The notes under the pieces: generated by a model | Told to the model about the DNA's origin: nothing | The model's input: only the letters and a program-made list of their open reading frames with translations | The model's database searches: none | From: Hymenopus coronatus | Taxonomy: Eukaryota; Arthropoda; Insecta; Mantodea; Hymenopodidae | Direction of reading: 5' to 3' | Assembly: GCA_030762935.1 (NCBI GenBank) | Contig: CM060900.1 | Span: 108,280,620-108,344,619 of the forward strand | Length of the DNA stretch: 64,000 nucleotides | Position numbers and translations under genes: made by a program | In this document: piece after piece, positions 10,469 through 20,511 of the stretch | Numbering within the stretch: the stretch's first letter is position 1 | Layout of the letters: every line of letters begins with the position of its first letter

Positions 10469-10499
10469 TAATGTTCAGTAACTATTTTACTGAACATTA
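10469..10499. other. Perfect 13-bp inverted repeat (hairpin), copy 1
   Basis: TAATGTTCAGTAA (10,469-10,481), loop CTATT, then its exact complement TTACTGAACATTA (10,487-10,499). No T-run terminator logic applies in an animal genome. It may be a cruciform-forming site or a miniature palindromic insertion. Confidence 0.8.
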
Positions 10500-11278
10500 T
10501 TAAATATCTAATACATTGTACTGTATTGTGTGACTGTATGTGGTAGATGTTATACCAAAATTGTTAATGGAGGAAAAAGCAGAAAGTTTAGAATTCCTGG
10601 ATTAAATAAATTAATATCTACGTTTAAATTACATAATTTAACAGCATTAATTTATATACCATAACCTACACTAAATGCAGGTATAGGGCATCTTACCTCT
10701 AATATGAAAATTACTTCGGAAGAAAATAATAATTAATCTGGATATTAGCGTTTCCTTGGAATGGCATATTTCTAAAAAATATACGACTTACTAGCGTGCA
10801 ACCGCGGCAGTGATGATTAATAATTTCTCTGCATATTAACATTACATAAATACCGCCATGCAGTCGAAGCTTAGGTGTCAATTTTAGACTTAAACAAACT
10901 CTTATGTTGGTTTTCATTTTTCGATTAATGGAAGAAATTTTACCAATTATATTTGCAAAACAGTACAGCGTTTACTATAAATTACACGAACACACAGAAT
11001 GCATGGCGATGATTAATAAACCGTGAACGATTCGTATGCACGAATCGGGTGAAACGATTACTCTTGACCCAACTCTATATAACTACGAGGTCACGACCAG
11101 AGTTGACGTCAAACGCTCGTGTAAATTACCGTGGTTGCAAACACTTCTTTGATAGTAATGCGGTTAACAATTTTGATTCAACAGAGATCGTATGAGAAAC
11201 GAGATCATCAACACCACACTGAATATCGGTTTATTTCGACAACGTTACCTCCTGCATCCTCCACAGACATTTTGCTGT

Positions 11279-12385
11279 GAACCAGGTGAAGCCCGGTTCG
11301 CTACAAAAATTAAATGTAAATCGTGTTAGTGTATACCATGCTCCACATTAATTTCATCTTTATACTAAATATCGTAGCCTTCACAGTTCTATTCTGTTTA
11401 CTTTTTGTGTACTTACTCATACGAAATAGTAGCTTTCGATTAAGATAATTATTAAATATAATGAACACCAATAGCTGCATCTTAAAATGTATTTATTGTG
11501 TACATTTTTCCATGTGCTGCCCTATAACATCGTTAGGTTTATAAATATATTAGAAATACACAAGTGCTGACATCTAAGGGTCGTCAAATTGATTGAAAGT
11601 GTTCCATCTTTGGCCTGCAGATGGCAATCGTTTCGACGTTGCATAGACCCAAACTCTGAAATGCGGTATACTGCCGTCCCAACATTTCGTGAACATATAT
11701 CCTACTAAACAGCAGTGCTTTGAACTAGCGGGAATTTAGAGTAGTACTTAGTGCTCCTATAAAAATACTACAGACATCCAAATGATTTAACCTGATACCT
11801 AACCAAAACAGTAAGCAAGTAAAAAAAGTAAAACCGTAACTCAATAGAATCTCTAGCCGATTTTGAATGAATCATTGATACTAGCGCATGTTATGTATTG
11901 CCCTGCACCCAAAAATCCATTTTTATTTTCTCTACCACGTAGATAGAAGGTGGAGAAGCTATAGCATTCCAACCAAAAATTCGATAGCGTGATTTAAGTG
12001 CAAATACAGATTGATCCCTAAATATCATGTTTAAAATAAAGTGTGCGCGTGTGACAACGGCTTAAACAAAAACATAACGTTGGTTGAATATAAAATTTTA
12101 TATTTTATGTTCAGCTTTTTCCAAGGATGAGACTCGAGATTCTTATGAGATTCCGCCCTACAAAACTACCCTTTGTATGAAAAAATAGATGAAAGTGTTG
12201 CTTTTCTTAAAAATGGTTCCAATGATTTAATTACATAACATATTTAAATATTAGTTTCATTGCATATAAGATGTATATTATGGATTTTCTGGAAATACCC
12301 TCTAAAATCCTCTTCTTTTGAATGATTTGTGCATAAATGTTAACAGATAGACAAAAATATTCTACAAAAAAAAATGTACATTAAA
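11279..12385. repeat. Noncoding repeat unit N, first unit, copy 1
   Basis: Begins at GAACCAGGTGAAGCCCGGTTCGC. It shares landmarks with 18,957-20,060: TTAAGATAATTATTAAATAT, GGAATTTAGAGTAGTACTTA, GAATCTCTAGCCGATTTTGA, GAAGCTATAGCATTCCAACC, AAAAATTCGATAGCG, CTTATGAGATTCCG. The right half is a distant relative of P units (compare GCACTAGCGGGAGTTTATAG in P). No coding frame. Confidence 0.65.
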
Positions 12386-14270
12386 AATAATCTGAGTTAC
12401 CGATACAATTATTGTTAAAATTATCTATATGCTTGTATTGCAAAGGACTTGCCATCAAATAACAATGCTTTAAACAAGGATTTAAAATAAAAACAATGTT
12501 CAATATATACAATTCTTGTCAGGAATACTGCTACATTATTGTCAAGAACTTTACATTTTCATCATTTCAAAGTCCCAAGCTGATTTTCTTATTCAGATCA
12601 TATTTTCTTCGCTGCCCTCTTGAAGATAAGTTATTTTCCTGACTAAGTAGAAGGATATACATACTTCCTCGCCGGCGTTTTACTTCACAAAAACATTTCT
12701 TTGCCAATGGTTTATTTGGTTACGATCGATCGTTTGTGCCATTTGAAGAGAAGTAGCCGTTCCCTGTAGTTTATGCAATTGTCACTAGGTTGCATTAGAC
12801 GCTACATGCTATGCTCTATCTGCAAACACTACTAATGAATTTTGAAGCATTTTACCTTTTCAAATAGGCAAAATAAACCTTCTCTGAACACGCAAGTACA
12901 GCTTCTCATTAATAAGGTTTAGATTGTTACGTCTGGCAGAACAAAAGCGACAAGCCCAACCGTTAATTGCTTAGTACTGCCATCTTGCAACCAAATAACA
13001 TCACCCTGCACTAGCGGGAGTTTATAGAACTACTTGGGACTTGTGTAAGAATAGCGCCGACATGCAGCAGATTTAAACGTGCCTAGGTCCAAACTATAAG
13101 TATGCGATTAAAATAACATTGTAATACAAAAGATTATCTAGTGGTTTTAAATGGATCAGCCTTTACCAAAATAAAAAAAAAACCTATTTAGATTTTCATA
13201 TAACACAGATAATACGTTGTAAAATTTGATTGCGACATTTCAGTGGAAATAAACTGTTTACGTTCCCCTTAGTTTAAAAGAACAATTTTAGAAAGAAGTC
13301 CGGGCATGTGCTTCTGTGACCAGAAAAATTCCAAAACGAAAAGTCGGTCAAATACCTAACTTCATATTTAAGTTACATCTCCGAAGGATGTGACACAAGA
13401 TTTTTTCAAAAATGCTCACTCCATACTTCCCCTTACATGGAAATATTTTGATAACTTTGTGCTTGTAATGACTAATAATTTTAGCGCCACTTTATAACAT
13501 TTTCATAATAAATACAAAGTGTTTACAAGCAATTTTGTAAGAATATCTTTTGAAATCCACTACATTCTGAATGACTTTTGTGCAACTGGCAATAGAACAA
13601 AATTTACCAAACAAAAATTGTACATATACGAGATATTCGCTGCTATTGGTTTCACTTTTCCATTTTTACTTTCTCTAGCATAGATCTACGTATTTAGTAT
13701 GTAGAAGGTATTGTACTCCACCCTAAACCTTAATACTGAGATTTCACAAGAAATACATGCTTTGAGGTTCCTAAATAAAAGTATTTATAGAAAAAAACTC
13801 CTGGGGATGTGTGCGTGTGTATATATGTGTGTGTACAAAATAACTCAGAAATGTAAATTTGGTGTCAGTATCCTCCAAAGGATACGAACAGAAGATTTTC
13901 ATAAAATCCCCCCCAAACAAAACTATACCTGGAACATTATTCGTAATTTTCGATTTTCTGAAAAAAAAAAAAAATGTCGAACAAAATGCCATATATTAAA
14001 GAGGTCTACATGGCAAATAAAATGTATATCCTAAAGTTTTGTACGTAACCCCTGAAGTGCATAATTGGTAAACCGTAGGATATATACCAAAACTTAATAC
14101 ACAAAAGTGCAGATATCGTTAAAACTTACAGTTTGTCATATAAGTTTTAGTTGTTTTTTTTTTTGTATTGCCTATCATTTCCAAGATATTTCCGTTATTA
14201 GAGTCGATTTTGAAATATTTAAGAATAGAAGGGCCATGGGGCCAAGTTGTCCCCTAATGAACTTTTAACT
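12386..14270. repeat. Noncoding repeat unit P with downstream arm, third unit, copy 1
   Basis: Enters the P sequence at GAGTTACCGATACAATTATT and runs through GTTACGTCTGGCAGAACAAA and CATCTCCGAAGGATGTGACA. A second arm begins GAAGGTATTGTACTCCACCC and includes GGTAAACCGTAGGATATATA, CCTATCATTTCCAAGATATT and GAATAGAAGGGCCATGGGGC. It then joins a dead hAT coding fragment. The same three-part order (P, arm, hAT fragment) recurs at 15,050, 20,512 and 33,600. Confidence 0.65.
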
Positions 14271-14284
14271 TATGCTCTGACCAA

Positions 14285-14985
14285 AGCATAAGTCGGATTC
14301 ACTTGCTAATACGTGACTTATTGATTATAAGGAACATTAACCACCTATATTTGCATATGGGAGAAGACATATTAAATGCATCCCTGAAATTTGCGAAAAC
14401 TAGTAGCATTCCAATCTCTAAACTGGTTGCTATAAGAACGCCTTCAACGACTGGAAATATTAATGAGTTTCTTGCTGTTTGTGCTCAAGATGAATCATTT
14501 CCAAAATGTCCTTTTTATCACTGCATTATCCACCAGATAGCTTTATGAATAAAGATTATCAGCCTCGACCGTGTCATGAAAATCGTAACTCGTGTAGTAA
14601 ATCCATCAGGTTATCTTCTACACGTCCCCGATTGTTCAGAAATGTTTTAATTCTGAGCACGGTGCCATAATTCTAATTCACGGTGCTGACGTAAGATGGC
14701 TTAGCAGAGGGAAAGCTCTGGAATAATTCTGCAGTTTTCTAGATGAGATATGAGGTTTTCTGAAATCATCGCCCGGACAATATTGTCAATAATTTGATGA
14801 GATACCATGGCTCCTTGAATTAGGTATCTGGGCAGATATCACCACAAAATTATATGAACTAAACAACGTAATGCGAACGGAAAATCGTAACAGTTCAGTC
14901 ATGGTAAATACTGAAATACTTTCTGAACGAAAGGCAATTTATGAATTGCACATTTAAACTGAACGTTTCTAAACGGTTATACAGA
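14285..14985 (+). pseudogene. Decayed hAT-like transposase (ZBED5/GTF2IRD2-type), copy 1
   Basis: Reads MGEDILNASLKFAKTSSIPI, then SKLVAIRTPSTTGNINEFLA, FPKCPFYHCIIHQIAL, a stop, DRVMKIVTRVVN and, after frame changes, DVRWLSRGKALE (14,688-14,723) followed by a stop. The C-x-x-H in YHCIIHQ and the RWLSRG motif are hallmarks of hAT-derived proteins of this group. About 230 residues of what is normally a 500-600 residue protein remain, with several stops. No terminal repeats are identified. It is a relic embedded in the P-unit array. Confidence 0.7.
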
Positions 14986-15049
14986 ATAAATAAATACATT
15001 TATAACCACTACTGCTACTGCCACTTATTTATTTATTTATTTATTTGCT
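14986..15049. repeat. (TTTA)n microsatellite edge of fourth P unit, copy 1
   Basis: GAATAAATAAATACATTTAT followed by a run of TTTA, directly before GCTTGCGACTAAAGCTTACG. Confidence 0.85.
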
Positions 15050-17183
15050 TGCGACTAAAGCTTACGTATCTGGCCTATTACCTAACCAATGACTATTAAT
15101 TTGAAATTTTCATTTGTTATAAACTGTGGAATATATCAATCTAGCTTTCTTATTTCAAATCGCATTTTACAGAGTTTAAGGAATAATCAGTTAAAATAAA
15201 CTCGTAGAACTTCACTATTTCCGTTCAGTTTTTGGATGGTCAATGAAGAAGAAGACAGCAGATTAAAAATAAATTTAGTTACCGGTACAATTATTGTTTA
15301 AAATTAGCTATATGGTTGTATTGCAAAGGATTTGCCAGCAAATAATAATGCTTTAAACAAGGATTTAAAATAAAAACAATGTTCAATATATACAATTCTT
15401 GTCAGGAATACTGCTACATTATTGTCAAGAACTTTACATTTTCATCATTTCAAAGTCCCAAGCTGATTTTCTTATTCAGATCATATTTTCTTCGCTGCCC
15501 TCTTGAAGATAAGTTATTTTCCGGACTAAGTAGAAGGATATACATACTTCCTCGCCTGCGTTTTACTTCACAAAAACATTTCTTTGCCAATGGTTTATGT
15601 AGTTTTAGTTTAGATCGATTGAGCCATTTGAAAAGAAGTAGCCGTTCCCTGTAGTTTATGCAATCGTCACTAGGTAGCAATAGACGATACATGCTATGCT
15701 CTATCTGCAAACACTACTAATGGATTTTGAAACTTTTTACCTTTTCAAATAGGCAAAATAAACCTTCGCTGAACACGCAAGTAAAACTTCTCATTAATAA
15801 AGTTTATATTGTTACGCCTGGTAGAACAAAAACGACAAACCCAATCGTGAATTGCTTAGTACTGCCATCTTGCAACCAAATAACATCACTCTGCACTAGC
15901 GGGAGTTTATAGAACTACTTGGTGCTTGTGTAAGAATAGCGCCGACATGCAGCAGATTTAAACGTGCCTAGTTCCAAACTATAAGTATGCGATTAAAATA
16001 ACACTGTAATACAAAAGAATCTTTAGTGGTTTTAAATGAATCAGCCTTTACCCAAACCTAGAAATCCTATTTAGATGTCTATATAACATAGATAATAAGT
16101 TGAGAAGGTATTGCATGCCAACAGAAATTCGATTGCGATATTTCAGTGGAAATACATGGTTTACGTTCCCCTGAGGTTAAAAGAATCATTTTAGAAAGAT
16201 GTCCAGGCATGGGCTTCACTGAACAGAAATATTCCAAAACGAAATTTTGGTCAAATACCAAGCTTCATATTTAAGGTACATGTCCGAAGGATGTGACAAC
16301 AGGATTTTTCAAAAATGCTCCCCCATAACTCCCCCTTGCATGGAAATATTTTGATAACTTTGTTTGTTTTTGTAATGAATGATAATTTTAACGCCACTTT
16401 ATGACATTTTCATAATAAATACAAAGAATTTACAATCCCTTTTGCAGGAATATCCTTTGAGATCCTCTTCATTCTGAATGACTTTTGGCAACTGGCAACA
16501 GAACAAAATTTACTGAACAAAAATTATACATGTACGAGATATTCGCTGATTGGTTTCAGTTTTCCATTTTTACTTTCTCTAGCATAGATCTACGTATTTA
16601 GTATGTGGAGAAGGTATTGTACTCCACCCTAAACATTAATACTGAGATTTCACAAGAAATACATGCTTTGAGGTTCCTAAATAAAAGTATTTATAGAAAA
16701 AAAAACTCCTGGGGTTGTGTGCGTGTGTATATATCTGTGTGTACAACATAACTCAGAAATGTAAATTTGGTGCCAGTATCCTCCAAAGGATACGAATAGA
16801 AGATTTTCATATAATCCCCCCAAACAAAACTATACCTGGAACATTATTATTCGAAATTTTCGATTTCCTAAAAAAGAAAAAAAAAATTGTTGTAACAATG
16901 TCTAGTAAAATGCCATATATTAAACAGGTCTACATTGCAAATAAAATGTATATCCTAAAGTTTTGTACGTAACCCCTGAAGTGCATAATTGGTAAACCGT
17001 AGGATATATACCAAAACTTACTACACAAAAGTGCAGATATCGTTAAAACTTACAGTTTGTCATATAAAGTTTTAGTTTTTTGTATGGCCTATCATTTCCA
17101 AGATATTCCCTTTATTAGAGTCGATTTTGAAATATTTAAGAATAGAAGGGCCGTGGGGCCAAGTTGTCCCCTAATGAACTTTT
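15050..17183. repeat. Noncoding repeat unit P with arm, fourth unit (P2), copy 1 only in full
   Basis: Starts TTGCGACTAAAGCTTACGTA, followed by the full P unit and arm. The part up to about 15,520-15,617 is represented in copy 2; the rest is not. It is 5,464 bases upstream of its close paralogue at 20,512. An 86-codon minus-strand open frame (15,450-15,710) is kept in the paralogue but not in older P units, and I do not treat it as a gene. Confidence 0.7.
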
Positions 17184-17300
17184 AACGAAACGCAATTTAT
17201 GAATTGCACATTTAAACAGAACTTCCCTATCACACCTTACAACAGTTATGGAAACCGTAAATATCGGCGAATGTAATACTCTATCTTTTGCTCAAAATCT
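17184..17300. other. Junction of internally deleted hAT fragment, copy 1
   Basis: The arm's GAACTTTTAAC is fused directly to GAAACGCAATTTATGAATTG. In the third unit these two sites lie about 0.66 kb apart, separated by the hAT coding fragment. The fourth unit has therefore lost that fragment. The sequence then follows the 3' part seen at 36,170-36,300. Confidence 0.65.
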
Positions 17301-17684
17301 TCAAGCTCTAGTCACAGTATCTAGTAACAGCTTGAGCCAGTGCTTATATTTATCAATAACTCAATCTTTTCAGTTGACATTACTGTACTTGCATAATTGA
17401 ATAGTGTTGCCAGGTGGTTCATCTTAAACATCCTTAACGGGATACTGAAATATCGCTATTTGCACAGAAATACCTACCTTTAATAAAATAAATTTAAAAC
17501 GATTAAAGTATTGCAAAATAAAATATAAATTGAATCAACTTTACTTTTTCTTTTCTATATTGAAGCATGTGCTACAACAGTCTGCGTTTGATGACCTGAG
17601 GGTAACTGCTGTTGAAAATCCTCTTCCTCCATTGAAACTTCTTGGACGCCCAGTAACTCTCGAGGACCTGAATCGGAGTCCAGT
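17301..17684. other. No gene seen
   Basis: Short AT-rich stretch. Part (AGTCACAGTATCTAGTAACA, TTATATTTATCAATAACTCA) recurs at 36,300-36,380 as the end of a hAT-related unit. It has no counterpart in copy 2. Confidence 0.5.
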
Positions 17685-17940
17685 TTATATGTATATGCTG
17701 TCATTTAATAGCTTTAGCACTTCTCCTGTCACTGGATAGGCACTACACACTTTATTTGAGACCCTCGTGTCCCGTTTGATTCCCATTAAGGCTATTACCG
17801 TAAAAGATTTCAACCCATTTCTTTTCTTAGATTTAATATCTCCAAACGTAGAAAAAATTCTCTCAGCGTCCGCATTTGAAAGCGATAAGGCCAAAAAAAG
17901 TAAAGCTAATACACCAGTATTATTAAATAACACTTCGTCC
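17685..17940 (-). pseudogene. hAT transposase C-terminal dimerisation fragment
   Basis: The 82-codon minus-strand frame contains LALSLSNADAERIFSTFGDI followed by KSKKRNGLKSFTVIALMGIK. This matches the hAT C-terminal dimerisation motif, usually 'S.A..ER.FS....I.....RN.L...T..ALM.I'. Only the last part of the domain is present, with no catalytic region upstream. The subfamily differs from the pseudogene at 5,273. It occurs only once in the window, because the matching interval of copy 2 was deleted. Confidence 0.75.
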
Positions 17941-18950
17941 GAATTGTAACAAAATAATTATTATCAGACTTTGTTCAAATGAACGAAAGGCAGGTTTCAA
18001 AAGCCACGCCTTACTCTGTGATATGGGAGGATCAAATAGGAAAATCATCTCCAAACTTGGAATTATAAGAGAGATCCTACATCACGCTTCCTGCTATAGA
18101 AGCGAAAAATCGCCGCTTACTTGCTTTCCGTGACATTCCTCATGTGCTGAACTGATTTATTGGACGAAGGATTTGTTTTACATAATGGTAAGGAAGTCAC
18201 AAAAGGGCTTTCTGAAGAACATGTTGATGCTCAAAAATATTGACTTAGGCCACAATCTCATATTACTTCAGGCACCGAAAGTCAAAAAGTTCGTCCTGCC
18301 TTTTATTAGGCTGAAGAATGTGAACAAGAGAAAATCAGAAAAGCGGAAAATACCCAGAAATAAACGCACTGTTTTGGCGAGAAAGAAAATGAGAAGTGTG
18401 CTACAACTGTATAAATAATTGCATATGCACATAATGCAGGGAACACTACATCGGGTCATATATTTTACTGTGCATCTACAGTTTTTCCGTAATACTTAAT
18501 AATGTGTTGAATTAATTATTAATTTAGCTTTAAGCTCTGTTAAGTGAAGCATTCCAGGAAAATACCTGAACAACTGGGGGCAACATTTAGCGAGCGTGAG
18601 ACATAGGGAGATATGGTCATTTTTTATATTCAATAATTTAAATCTAAAGGTTAGAGCTGAACTAATCTGTTTTATTTGTGATTTGGTAAGGAAAATCTGA
18701 ATGTGTATCTTTACTCAGCGCCAAAACTTTTAACTTGTTAACAAGGACTACAGCAGTATGACGTCACAGCCAGCGTGTGCGTGAGAGAAACACGCGCGTG
18801 TTACCTTCTAAGATTTTTTACAATCCTTCATTGTCAAAAACGCATTTAATAATGCTGTAAAGTACGTCACGACAGAGACTGTGCGGAAGATGACGACGTT
18901 AATAATATGGATTCTTCATCGCAACATTCTACATTTATCCTCTGTATTGT
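17941..18950. other. No recognised gene
   Basis: An 81-codon Lys/Arg-rich frame at 18,173-18,418 has no family resemblance that I recognise. The region also holds CACACGCGCGTG and a CGTCA-rich stretch (18,755-18,900). Absent from copy 2. Confidence 0.5.
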
Positions 18951-18956
18951 ATACGT

Positions 18957-20060
18957 GAACCAGGTGAACCCTGGTTCGCTACAAAAATTCTAAAGTTTCA
19001 ATTGTTACAAGGCACGTTCATTAATAATTAATGCAATATATGTACCAAACTTCGCAGACTTTAATATTCTATCTGGTATACTTTTTGTCTATTAATTCAT
19101 ACCAAATAGTAACCTTTGATTAAGATAATTATTAAATATGATAAACACTTTTAACTGCATCTTACAACGTACTATTTGTGTGTAATTTTCCATATGCTGC
19201 CCCTATATCTTTTTAATATTTTTAAATACATTACAAATACACATGTCCTGACATCTACATGTCAAACTTATTGAAATTGTTCCAACTGCAGTATGCAGAT
19301 GGCAATAGTTATGATGTTGCATGGAGACTAACTCTGAAATGCTGTGTAGTGCCATCTCATGAACTTATATCCTACTAAGCAGCAGTACTTTGCACTAGCG
19401 GGAGTTTAGAGTAGTACTTGGTCCTCCTATAAGAATACTCCAGACATGCAATTGACTTAACCTGAAACCTAACCAAAACTATAAGCAAGCAAGTAAAATA
19501 AAACCGTAACCCAAAAGAATCTCTAGTTGACTTTGAATGAATCATTGATACCAGCGTATGTAATGAATTGTCCTGAACCCAAAAACCCGTTTTTGTGTTC
19601 TCTATCACGTATATAGAATGTGGGGAAGCTATAGCATTCCAACCAAAAATTCGATAGCGAGATTTAAGGCAAATACAGATTTAAGGTCCATTGATCCTTA
19701 AATATCATATTTAAAATAAGGTGCGTGCGGTGTCAACGGCAAATCCAAAAACATAACGCTGGTTAAATATAAAACTGTATATTTTATGTTCAGTATTATC
19801 CAAGGTTGCGTCTTAAGATCTTTATGAGAATCCGTCCCACAAAATTACCCTTTGTATGAAAAATGTTTGAAAGTGTTGTTTTTCTCAAAAATTGCTCTAA
19901 TAATTTTAATTACATAATATGTTTAAATGTTTGTTTCATTACAAATAAGATGTTTCTTATGGATTTTCTGGGAATACCCTCTCAAATCCTCTTCTTTTGA
20001 ATGGTTTGTCCATAAAGAGAAGAACAGATCGACATAACTATTCTGCAGAAAAAAAAAAAT
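18957..20060. repeat. Noncoding repeat unit N, second unit
   Basis: Paralogue of 11,279-12,385, clearly diverged. Starts with a perfect 8-bp hairpin, GAACCAGG (18,957-18,964) and CCTGGTTC (18,970-18,977), which is imperfect in the first unit. It lies within the interval lost from copy 2. Confidence 0.65.
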
Positions 20061-20459
20061 GTATATTTTCGAACTATAGCTTGTCATTAATTACAGTTTT
20101 CCAATGCTGAAATAGGAAGTCGTTGTCGTTTCCCTCTGTTCTGGCCAAACAAGGAAACAGAATTTCAAATCCAGTACATAAGATTCGCTTTTTATTTACA
20201 TAGGTTGTTGCAGATACAAGAAGTGTGTAGTAAACAAGGTCGGTCATGAAAACAACAACGAAATAAAAAATCGAAAATAATAGCGATTTGCAGTTGAGAG
20301 AAGTATCAAGTATTTGAAAATTCGAACCAATATCGAAAACCAGATCGGATATTGCTAATGTGCATCATCCACTGACTTCATTCGTCTGTGAATATCTAAC
20401 GTTTCTAAACGGTTATACAGAATAAATAAATACATTTATAACCACTACTGCTACTGCCA
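20061..20459. other. Noncoding spacer related to 5,763-6,145
   Basis: Shares CCAATGCTGAAATAGGAAGTC, AACAAGGAAACAGAATTTCA and GATCGGATATTGCTAATGTG with the spacer next to the hAT C-terminal pseudogene of the second P unit. No frame survives. Confidence 0.5.
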
Positions 20460-20460
20460 C

Positions 20461-20507
<47 letters not shown>

Positions 20508-20511
20508 TTTG
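20460..20511. repeat. (TTTA)n microsatellite edge of fifth P unit
   Basis: Thirteen or so uninterrupted TTTA units, the longest of these runs in the window, immediately before GCTTGCGACTAAAGC. Confidence 0.9.

Larger units (their letters stand above)
8045..11075. mobile_element. Putative hAT-like noncoding element with CGATTC end motifs, copy 1
   Basis: The left end reads AGACATGGGGCGATTCATGA, followed by many GAATCG/CGATTC words. Similar clusters lie at about 10,005-10,130 (GACGATTCATGAACGAATCG) and at 11,024-11,065 (GAACGATTCGTATGCACGAA). The start resembles hAT termini of the 'A..GATGGG' type with subterminal repeats, and the right end TTGACCCAACTC is loosely complementary. No transposase frame lies inside. 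I found no 8-base target-site duplication, so the ends are uncertain. Inside, 8,850-9,640 holds an inverted scrap of the GGTGGGATGCA / CTCAAAACATAATTTC module found in P units. Confidence 0.35.

Noticed and set aside
13800..13850. GTGTGCGTGTGTATATATGT tract as a possible Z-DNA or regulatory element.
   Set aside because: It is an ordinary variant of the arm-type repeat, present at every paralogous site.
15450..15710. 86-codon minus-strand frame kept in three P units (also 20,914-21,174 and 53,050-53,310).
   Set aside because: The three units are close copies, so the frame survives by recency. Older P units break it and it resembles no protein that I recognise.
18173..18418. 81-codon Lys/Arg-rich open frame.
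   Set aside because: Low complexity, no homology recognised, no splice or promoter context, and absent from copy 2 through deletion.
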